Origin: Apricaphanius iberus
Lineage: Eukaryota > Chordata > Actinopteri > Cyprinodontiformes > Aphaniidae
Length of the DNA: 64,000 nucleotides
Reading direction: 5' to 3'
Assembly (NCBI GenBank): GCA_028564705.1
Contig: JAPXFQ010002424.1
Location: 1,302,001 to 1,366,000 of the forward strand
This document shows, in pieces, positions 56,080-64,000 of this stretch. The notes under the pieces were generated by a model. The model made no database searches. It saw only the letters and a list, made by a program, of their open reading frames with translations, and was not told the origin of the DNA. Position numbers and translations under genes: made by a program. The number at the start of each line of letters is the position of its first letter. Position 1 is the stretch's first letter.

Positions 56080-57055
56080 TATCATTTTCAGTGTCCACAG
56101 TGGCTATAATTACCTCATCAGTAGGTAAATCAGATAAAAATAGAGATCTGGTGTTACTTGGATGAGGAAAACTCAGGATTGTGAACATTTTGATCATTGA
56201 AAGGAGTTGACTCATTTATACTTAAAAAAAATCCTCCTGCTGCAGCCAGGTTTCTGATAGGCAGATTAAATCAATTTAATTTTATTTACTGTAGTTCTTT
56301 CTTACGCTTCACGGACGCAGGCAGCCCTCTACAGGGAATATGTTTTACGTTTTTTCGACTTTCCACTATTCAAAATCATCATTTTTGCAGCTTTCACCAT
56401 ATGTATGTTTGCTTCCACCAGTTTGGGGTCGAAGTCCCAACATGTTTTGCGCTCAACGCAATACTAAAAAGGCTTATTGCATGGCAGCCATACCACCGTA
56501 CGACTGTAGAAAACTCATATATGTCTACCGATCTACGACCCAATCGTTCATAAGAACCTTTGTGACCGTAGCTTTAGATTAATACATCATGTTATTAAAC
56601 GGGTTACTTTTTGAGCCTGTTCTGTTTCATCCATGACCTTGAACACCTTTGACCTCGGTGCAGCATATTTACACCTCAACCAGCTTTAGATGCTTCTTAA
56701 GTAAAAGACGGACATTGTGGGGGATTTGTCTCCAGGAACCCGATGGAACAACATGGTTTAGGTTGTTAGGTCAGATTTGTTGACGGATGGGAAACATATT
56801 CGTGACCTGATGGTGTCAGTGACCCCAGCCTGCGCCCGAGGCAGCAGGAGTTTCCCAGGAAAAACAGACATATGACTTCATGTTATGGTTCTGATGCGTT
56901 CAGGACCTGCAAACCATCAATCATCTACATTCACCCAGCTCAACAATCCTTGGTGGAAATAATAACTGGCTCTGGGTTTATAGATAGAGACTTTACTAAC
57001 TACAGCTTCAGTGTTGTTAGATGGAGATGAGCTAAGCGGGTCAGATGGGGCAGAA
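56080..57055. other. No gene seen
   Basis: Unassigned; no recognised repeat or exon. Confidence 0.3.
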
Positions 57056-57064
57056 TCAGGTTGG

Positions 57065-57195
57065 ATGAGTTTTTAATTGTTAATGTTAATTGTGTTTTTA
57101 TACTTTTTATGCTAAATGCTTCTCTCATCTGTCACATTGCTGCTGTTACAGCTGAATGTCCCCTTTGTAGGACAATAAAGGATTATTCTATTCAA
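57065..57195 (+). mobile_element. LINE 3' tail with terminal 'ACAATAAAGGATT'
   Basis: 'gctgctgttacagctgaatg' then 'tcccctttgtaggacaataa' and 'aggattattctattc' resembles the 3' end of fish LINEs that finish shortly after an AATAAAG motif. A 5'-truncated fragment without coding sequence. Confidence 0.45.
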
Positions 57196-57342
57196 AAACA
57201 TTCTTGGTTTTATTCAGCTTTCATCACTCGCATCTCTTGCACATGAGAAAAACTTTAAATAAATAAAGTTAATTAAAATAATTTGAATAAAATTAGAAAT
57301 AAGGGAAGCATTTTTAGTTTCTTTGATCAGCTATCAACTGGT

Positions 57343-57655
57343 TCCATCCATCCATCCATTCATCCATCCGTCTGTCAACCTGTTCATCCATCCATCCGTC
57401 TGCATGTCCATCCGTCGTCTCTGTCCATCATCTCCTCTAAATCGGATGAACCACCTCAGCCGACTCGTTTCAGACGAGGAGCTGAAGCTCTCTCTGTCTT
57501 CCTATTTCAGGTTCTTTTATTCCTCAAAACATCTGAGCGTTGATCCATCATTCCTTCCGACAAAGCTTGGTTCAGTCCTTATTTCGTGTTCCACCCTGCC
57601 ATCACTCATGAAGGAGACACCAAAACTCGGGAAGTTCTCCACCTGAGATGCAGTC
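57343..57655 (-). pseudogene. Degenerate Rex3-like (RTE) LINE 3' end
   Basis: On the plus strand, an (ATCC)n-type tract (57343-57430) is followed by 'tgaaccacctcagccgactc' and later 'catcactcatgaaggagaca' and 'gttctccacctgagat'. In this order and orientation it matches the reverse complement of the 3' coding region and microsatellite tail of Rex3-like LINEs, as I remember them. Diverged, minus strand. Confidence 0.6.
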
Positions 57656-57872
57656 AGAGAATTCATTATTTGGTTAAATTTTATTGGAATTATCAGTTTA
57701 AAAATATTTCCTGTCGGCTTCTTTGCTTTCCATCCCCAACATTCATCAAAATAAACATGAATCCTTCAGCATGTTTCTCCTCTAACTCTGAGCTTCTCAT
57801 CATGTCTGCTGCCCACACCAGCAAACCACACAGTCCCTCCCACAATACCAGAAACTTGCTCTGTGTTTCAGG

Positions 57873-58073
57873 AAGATGCAGCATAAATTTCCTTTAAAAA
57901 ACGGAGGAAAACTGCAGCAATCCCAGCTGGAGGAGAAGAAAAAGCAGAAAAAAGTCGATAAGTGGAGTAAAATCCTAGAAAAGTGTCAGTTCAACAAAGC
58001 CAGGCCTGTCCTGCTGAGACGGATGTGTGAGCGGCAGGGAAGCAGGCCTGAATCCCGCCAGGCTTTCTGCTAA
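57873..58073 (+). CDS. Weak candidate terminal exon
   Basis: A pyrimidine-rich 'tgctctgtgtttcag' (57856-57870) could serve as a splice acceptor. In one frame the following sequence is open for 67 codons to a stop at 58071-58073, with a lysine/arginine-rich, non-repetitive peptide (KWSKILEKCQFNKARPVLL, then RRMCERQGSRPES). No homology is recognised, and the 57876 ATG is only one possible start. It may be chance. Confidence 0.2.
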   Translation, partial: KMQHKFPLKNGGKLQQSQLEEKKKQKKVDKWSKILEKCQFNKARPVLLRRMCERQGSRPESRQAFC

Positions 58074-58079
58074 AACTCA

Positions 58080-58515
58080 GATTTCATAGATTTTTTTTCT
58101 GTGACAAGGCCGAGGATTCGTTTCAAAGGCTCCTCCTCCCCGAACGAAGCGGCGGTGGAGAGGTTTGGAAACGGTGGGAAGCGACGCCGCTGGGAGCTCA
58201 GCGGGGAAGCTGCTGCGGTGACCCACATCCCCGCTCCTTTCAGGTACTAAAATGGGTCTGAGGGATGAGACAACAAAACATTTTCCATCCTCGGAAATGG
58301 GTCAAACACATCTCTTCATCTTTAAAGTGAACGAAAGCAGGTCAGACCCCTAACCCCAGATCCAGAGAGCTCAGAACCCGTAATTCACTATCAAAGGTCA
58401 GACTTTTACCAGATGAGTGGCGCACAACCTTGTTGGGGTTCTGGACCACTTGCACATCAAGTCAGAGGAGCCCCCATCTCAGGTGGTAGAAACTGCTTTT
58501 TAAATTGCATTCTGG
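58080..58515. other. No gene seen
   Basis: GC-richer to 58.25 kb, with no supported exon. Confidence 0.3.
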
Positions 58516-58521
58516 CATTTA

Positions 58522-59437
58522 CAGTGGGGCAAGAAAGTATTTAGTCAGCCACCGATTGTGCAAGTTCTCCCACTTAAAATGATGATAGAGGTCAGTAATT
58601 TTAATCATAGGTACACTTCAACTGTGAGAGACAGAATTTTTTTTTAAAAAATCCAGGAATTCACATTGTAGGATTTTTAAAGAATTTATTTGTAAATTAT
58701 GGTGGAAAATAAGTACTGAGTTGCATCCCAAGAACACCGTACCTACTGTGAAGCATGGGGGTGGAAACATTATGCTTTGGGGCTGTTTTTCTGCTAAGGG
58801 GACAGGACGACTGATCCGTGTTACGGAAAGAATGAATGGGGCCATGTATGGTGAGATTTTGAGCCAAAACCTCCTTCCATCAGTGAGAGCTTGGAAGATG
58901 AAACGTGGCTGGGTCTTCCAACATGACAATGATCCCAAACACATCGCCCGGGCAACGAAGGAGTGGCTCCGTAAGAAGCATTTGAAAGTCCTGGAGTGGC
59001 CTAGCCAGTCTCCAGACCTCAACCCCATAGAAAATCTGTGGAGGGAGTTGAAAGTCCGTGTTGCTCGGCGACAGCCCCAAAACATCACTGCTCTCGAGAA
59101 GATCTGCATGGAGGAATGGGCCAAAATACCAGCTACTGTGTGTGCAAACCTGGTAAAGACCTATAGTAATCGATTGACCTCTGTTATTGCCAACAAAGGT
59201 TATATTACAAAGTATTGAGGTGAATTTTTGTTATTGACCAAATACTTATTTTCCACCATAATTTACACATAAAATCTTTAAAAATCCTACAATGTGAATT
59301 CCTGGATTTTTTTTTTTTCAAATTCTGTCTCTCACAGTTGAAGTGTACCTATGAGGAAAATTACTGACCTCTGTCATCATTTTAAGTGGGAAAACTTGCA
59401 CAATCGGTGGCGGACTAAATACTTTTTTGCCCCACTG
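58522..59437 (+). mobile_element. Tc1-like transposon, internally deleted, with long inverted repeats
   Basis: The element begins 'cagtggggcaagaaagtatt' and ends with its reverse complement ('cttttttgccccactg'). The inverted repeats extend about 200 bp on each side (left to about 58713, right from about 59235), and the element is flanked by TA on both sides (58520-58521 and 59438-59439), the Tc1/mariner duplication. At 916 bp it is well short of a complete Tc1 element; the N-terminal half of the transposase is missing. Confidence 0.9.
58721..59218 (+). pseudogene. Tc1-like transposase, C-terminal 165 codons, uninterrupted
   Basis: The frame runs from the left inverted repeat junction (TTG codon, no ATG) to a stop at 59216-59218. 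It shows [20 protein letters not shown], the second catalytic aspartate in HDNDPKH and the catalytic glutamate in [12 protein letters not shown], with exactly 34 residues between them (DD34E). The C-terminus is [11 protein letters not shown]. The N-terminal DNA-binding domain and the first catalytic aspartate are absent through an internal deletion, so it cannot be a functional transposase. The retained frame has no stop, suggesting a fairly recent deletion. Confidence 0.9.
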
Positions 59438-59444
59438 TATTCTG

Positions 59445-59895
59445 TCAGGCAAATATGAGCTTTCAGTTGTTATTTCCCGAACAAAAAGCATAAATCAACA
59501 GTAGCCGCTTGGCATATTCAGGCAGTTTCCAGAACATTATGTAACAAAATAGTTCAAAAATAGTAAAAAATTATTCTGTTGAAGTAGTGCTGTTGTTACT
59601 CGAGTAGAAATGTTCCACAAGTTACAGTTAAAATCAGGTTTAAAAAAAGTATCACAATATATCATATGCCCCCCCCCCATCGAGATACACATTGCATTAC
59701 CAGATTCTTACCATTACAAATCCCCATTGTTCTCTGTAAAATAAGGCTTATAAAACTTGTAGAATTGAATGAAAAAAATGGTTTCTTATTGAGTTATAAA
59801 GAGTTTATTAAACCTTTAATACAACAAAAATTGACATTTTTTCCTTTTAATTCATGTCAGTGTCATAACCGTCATAACTACTTGTTTTTGTCCAA
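59445..59895. other. No gene seen
   Basis: AT-rich, with a C-run at 59671-59679. Confidence 0.3.
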
Positions 59896-59899
59896 TCTT

Positions 59900-60490
59900 A
59901 AAGGGGAATTCTGTTTTTTTTCTTTCAACCTGGACCTTATTTTTAGCAAATTTGAGAATTTTGGAGCCAGTTTGAGCCGTTCTGAAGTATTTATATCCAC
60001 TTCCTCCATCAGCGAACATCCGTAGAACGAGAGTGGTAGGGTCGGGACAAATTCCGCTTCTGATAAGGTTTAATCTGCCCCAAACGCCTTAATTTTACCA
60101 TGTTTATGATCTCCTTGGATTTACGAACGCCTCAGTAGTGCTTTCTTTATTTTCATCCGGGGCCGATTCAGACGTAATACACATTCATGCAGCAGCAGGA
60201 CTGCCAGTCTGTGTTTTACTGCGTCAGATTCATCAGCTTTTTATCATTGTTTTATTGTTAAACCCCCAAATCGGCCTGGAAGACGATCAGCAAGCACTTC
60301 CGAGGCGTTTGTGTGTCCAATGACAATCTAAACATGGTAAAATGAAGATCTTTGGGGCAGATTAAACACTGGATGTATAAATACTGCTGAACGGCTCCAA
60401 AATGGCACCAAACGTCTCAGGGTGAGTGAAAAAACTACAAAAAATTGTTAAAAATAAGGTCCAGGTTGAAAAAAAAGACAGCAAAATAAT
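59900..60490. mobile_element. Foldback element with 'TTTCAACCTGGACC' ends
   Basis: The left arm (about 59900-60110) and the right arm (about 60310-60490) are inverted copies sharing 'tttcaacctggaccttattt', 'tttggagcc', 'agtatttata', 'gtttaatctgccccaaa' and 'attttaccatgttta'. The loop (60110-60310) is unrelated. Non-coding. Confidence 0.75.
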
Positions 60491-60499
60491 GTGTGAGAT

Positions 60500-61605
60500 G
60501 TTATGTTTCTCAGAGGCACAAATATTCCTTCATCAGATGCGATTTTCAGAAACAGTTTCACGTTGGTGGAGCCCAGTTTAGGCTACCTAATTCAGAAAAT
60601 TAGCCGTTTATTAGTGGGATTGGATGATGATGGAGTAGAATTTGCCTGCAGGATAACTTTATGATGACATGAAGTTCCTGCTGGTTCTTCTTGGATCACC
60701 TCCTCTGCTTTGCATTAGAATAAAATGCTTTGTGTCTGAGAACGTTTAACCGTGCTTCAGTCCTCCGGAGGCTTCGTTTGCGTGACCTGAACCCGTCTCC
60801 GAGCGTGCAGACCCCGCAGAAATGAGGTTATGATGAAGTGGATTCAGACCCAGTTTGGCTCCAGGGGAGCTCCGTGCAGACGGGTCAAATCGGGTCAGCG
60901 TGGAGGCTGGATGCCCCGCAGCGGCCCGCCAGAGTTCTCATTCCAGCCCAGCGCTTAGCTCCGAGGAGAAATCCATATTTTCTGCACAATGTCTGAATCA
61001 CAATCAGAAACAGAAGGTCGGGAGCTTCTGTTGCTCCTCTGCGGCTTTTTATGCAGAAAATAACTTTTTCTTCCCCGAAGACAGAGTAACAAACTGTTTC
61101 CAAGCGTTGTTTTTCATGCAGAAACATTTCTGGACCAGAACACGGGCAGCTGTGGTTGTTCTGTGCAGAAATATGAAATGATTTACAGGGAGGAACGTTT
61201 TTCACCCACATTAAAAGCTCCTCAGAGCCAGAAGAGCTCAAACACAAACATCAGGAGCTTCAGCAGCAAAAACAAACAGCCGGCCGAGTCAGGCAACGAG
61301 CCTGGTCCGCATTCTTCCAGAGATGGATTTTTCATCTGCTCCTGCCTCTAATAAATCTAAACCCTGCATTGGTCCGAGGGGGTGGAGGTAAAAGCCTGAG
61401 ATACAGACAGACGATGGAGGAGATGCAGGAAAGATTCGGGTTGGAAACTTTCTGTTGTGGTGATGTATTAAAATGTTCCTGCCAGAACCAAACTAAATCA
61501 CAGTCACATTTCGGTTTCTGGTTATTTTTCACTTAATAGTGAAAACGAAAAACGCAAAGAGATCAGGACACGGTAGCAGACTATAATCGAGTGTTTGGTG
61601 GATCT
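60500..61605. other. No gene seen
   Basis: Unassigned, moderately GC-rich, with overlapping unsupported frames (60855-61181 plus, 60885-61247 minus). Possibly low-copy host sequence. Confidence 0.35.
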
Positions 61606-61609
61606 AAAG

Positions 61610-61802
61610 CTTTTTAAATTAAGTGAAATAATCTGCCAATGAAATAAGACAATTTGCACTTGGTACGAAAAATCTCAAAATAAGTCATATTTACTCAAAA
61701 TATGCATAATAATCGAACACCTTCTGCTCTTGCTTAGTATACAGTAAAAGTCTTTAAAAAATAAGATCAACTTTTTAGCTGGAAACCAGATGTTTTGACT
61801 AA
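61610..61802. mobile_element. Foldback miniature element, half copy
   Basis: Matches the right arm and loop edge of 5468-5880: 'aaattaagtgaaataatctg', 'gaaataagacaatttgcact', 'ctcaaaataag', 'acaccttctgctcttgctta' and 'tttttagctggaaac'. The inverted partner arm is absent. Confidence 0.75.
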
Positions 61803-61809
61803 GTAAGAT

Positions 61810-63505
61810 GCATGTATCGACTCTTGACCATCAACTTTTGTTTGTTTTGGTAGTTTTCACATTGAGGTGCTCATTGAATCCATTATAATGTATGTGAGAA
61901 AACTGAGTGAAGACAAAGAATGAATCAAGGTCATTTTTCAACAAAGAAATTATCTCCAGGTTTCCGAAAACCGATTCAACGTCCAGCGGCGCCACCATGT
62001 TATCGTCATACCTGAACGCCCGCCCCCAAAGCGCACTGCAAAGCAACGATTGAACTGCACCACCAGTGTAGGTGGAGGACTGCAAGATGGTTTTTCGTAG
62101 GATTTGTAAAACACCAAATCTTGCGAGAGACCATCTTGCAGAGCAACGTTAGCAGGGAATGGAGTTTGGAGATGATTATACAACTCAGAGTGACCGATTG
62201 TGTTTTAATGATTTCATGGTTTTCTGTGAAGGAGACATTTAAAAGCAGAACGTTTGGAGTCAACCAGGTTTTTATGTATTTCAGGAATGTCTGTAATCTG
62301 ACTGGATATGTCAGGATTTATGGATAAAAACTTCTGATTGATAGCTAATGTTAATCAAAGAAAAATGCTAATACATTTTAGTCTGCAGTCGTTTGGAGTT
62401 CAGAAACAACAGGTTGATGCGTTTTCCTTTCTCTCAGTGAGGAACCTTTGAACAGGATTGCTCCATGTTTGGAGCGGCTGCTTTCACTGCAGAATTCAGA
62501 TGCTTTTCTTGCCTCCTGTGAAATTTGTTAATATTAAAAGTGAAGTTCTGTGTGTGAGGGCCGCATTTGGTTGACTAACTGCATCAGGATGATGGAGGAG
62601 GAGGAGGGGGCATGATGGCATTGAGACCAAACCACTCCGGATGGCAGAGAGTAGAAACTGGATCGGTCTCCTGACCACACGTCTGGCTGTGCATTAATGT
62701 GTTTGGGAAAGACGGAGTCAGGAGCAGTTTAAACCGAGGCCTTCAGGTTATGTAGACACAGTGGAGGTCTGCAGCCCCAAACCCGTCCAGCAGTCAGGAC
62801 GTCAATTATACTGGGTTCCAATCAGAGCTGACCCACAGAACCACAGCCGGACCTGAGCTCCAGACCGCAGCGACATACCCGGCCGTCACTGTGATGCCTC
62901 ACCAGACACAACCACGGACGGACGCTCCTCTCAGGTGTCCGCTCTGATGAAGAACATGTACAGGTGGGATCAGAGGAAGCTGAAGCAAAACGTGACAAAG
63001 GTGGCGTCGGTCTTTAAAACTGATCCTCGTTGCATTTGTTTTCCTGCGTGTCTGAGCTGAACTCTGCAGGAGCATTTCCCCAAAGCCAGACTCTGACCCC
63101 CCAATTCCCAGAATTCCCCCCCCCCTGCCTACAGAGCACAAAGAATGGATGGCTGGATGCTCTCCATAAATAAGCAGCAGAGCGGAGCCAGGCCCCACCA
63201 TGTTTTCCCCCTGCTCGCTTTGTTTCAGAGCCCGGACAGAAAGAGGCCGCGTCCAAACCTGCCGGATCCACCGAAGCGGAGCCGCAAACTCTTGGCACGC
63301 TCCGTCCGGGCTGAAGGAAAAACAGGAACCTGGAGTTTGGATAAATACAGCGTAACAGGAGAGATTCCCCGGATGGTTTCCGCTCAGCGGGATAAAAACA
63401 GCAGCAACAAGACCGAGCTTGATGGTTTTCATCAGTAAAAATCTAAACATGAATAAGTCTGTTCAAAGGTTTTAATACAACCTAAGATAATAACTTTAGT
63501 AAGTG
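61810..63505. other. No gene seen
   Basis: Unassigned, with GC-richer 62.7-63.4 kb. The 183-codon minus-strand frame (62899-63450) has no recognised domain and overlaps other long frames, so it is not supported as a gene. Confidence 0.35.
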
Positions 63506-63509
63506 AGCA

Positions 63510-64000
63510 TCCGTCCATTAGCATCTATCGTTAGCATCCATCCTTTAGATTCCATCCATCCGTTAGCATCCATTCATTAGCTTCCATTAGCATCCATCCA
63601 TTAGCATCCATCCATCCATCCATTAGCATCTACCGTTAGTATCCATCCATCAATTAGCATACATTCATTAGAATCCATCCATTAGCATCCATCCATCCTT
63701 AAGATTCCATCCATCCATTAGCATCCATCCTTTACCATCTATCGTTAGCATCCATCCTTTAGATTCCATCCATCCGTTAGCATCCATTCCTTAGCATCCA
63801 TTAGCATCCATCCATTAGCATCCACTCATCCATCCATTAGCATCTATCGTTAGTATCCATCCATTAGCATCTATCGTTAGCATCCATTCATTAGCATCCA
63901 CCCATTAGCATCCATCTGTTACCATCCATCCATCCATTAGCATCCATCCCTTAGATTCCATCCATCCGTTAGCATCCATCTTTTAGCATCTATCGTTAGC
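63510..64000 (+). repeat. Interrupted minisatellite built from 'TTAGCATCCATCC'
   Basis: Units of 'ttagcatccatcc' and 'ttagattccatccatcc', interspersed with 'tagcatctatcgttagc', recur about 30 times and continue past the window edge. It looks like an (ATCC)n tract that acquired a TTAGC element and was amplified as a longer unit. Confidence 0.9.

Noticed and set aside
62899..63450. 183-codon minus-strand frame near the right edge
   Set aside because: No recognisable motif, overlaps other long frames on both strands, and no splice or promoter context.
1..64000. tRNA, rRNA or other structured RNA genes
   Set aside because: I looked for characteristic cloverleaf box motifs and rRNA-like blocks by eye and saw none. 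A covariance-model scan would be needed for a firm negative.

Overview
The window looks like transposon-rich, largely intergenic DNA from a ray-finned (teleost) fish. It has long AT-rich stretches with no dense operon-like genes. Its repeats are typical of teleosts: Tc1-like and hAT DNA transposons, PIF/Harbinger-like miniature elements with 3-bp target duplications, LINEs of the L2/CR1, Rex3-like RTE and L1 groups, foldback elements, microsatellites and minisatellites. The species cannot be read from the sequence.

Only one long intact protein-coding frame is visible: a 667-residue hAT-type transposase on the minus strand (16467-18470). Host coding sequence is sparse. The best candidate is a minus-strand first coding exon in a CpG-rich island (4766-4931, promoter near 5200). 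It ends in a good splice donor, but its downstream exons are not recognisable. A second orphan first exon (995-1182, plus strand) resembles N-termini of multicopy, probably transposon-related fish proteins. A weak candidate exon lies at 57873-58073.

Layout. 1-5.2 kb: orphan exon, LINE tail, interspersed repeat, CpG island. 5.4-15 kb: foldback element, 3' half of a Tc1 element, a near-perfect hairpin made of two LINE tails, a terminal-inverted-repeat element (11.57-12.39 kb) and a PIF-like element (13.75-14.52 kb). 15.1-19.3 kb: an inverted second copy of the 11.57 kb element, split by a 3.7 kb insert carrying the hAT gene. 19.4-29.9 kb: LTR-like segment, LINE fragments, a 1.6 kb C-rich block, an 0.8 kb inverted repeat and L2 LINE 3' ends. 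30-36 kb: mostly unassigned, with an antisense L2 fragment, a foldback copy and a hAT miniature element with a perfect 8-bp duplication. 36.8-39.1 kb: a 29-bp minisatellite with a higher-order 87-bp period, invaded by a PIF-like element that was itself invaded by a LINE. 40.4-50.3 kb: Rex3-like fragments, two copies of a long-inverted-repeat element (one carrying a second PIF-like insertion), a broken L2 LINE and another PIF-like element. 51.6-60.5 kb: L2 tails, L1 ORF2 remnant, (TA)n, palindromic elements, Rex3-like 3' end, a deleted Tc1 element and a foldback element. The window ends in an interrupted TTAGCATCCATCC-type minisatellite.

The genes do not form a pathway. The informative content is the nested insertion history, in which two empty sites can be read from paralogous copies inside the window. 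I found no convincing undescribed biological system, no CRISPR array and no recognisable RNA gene.
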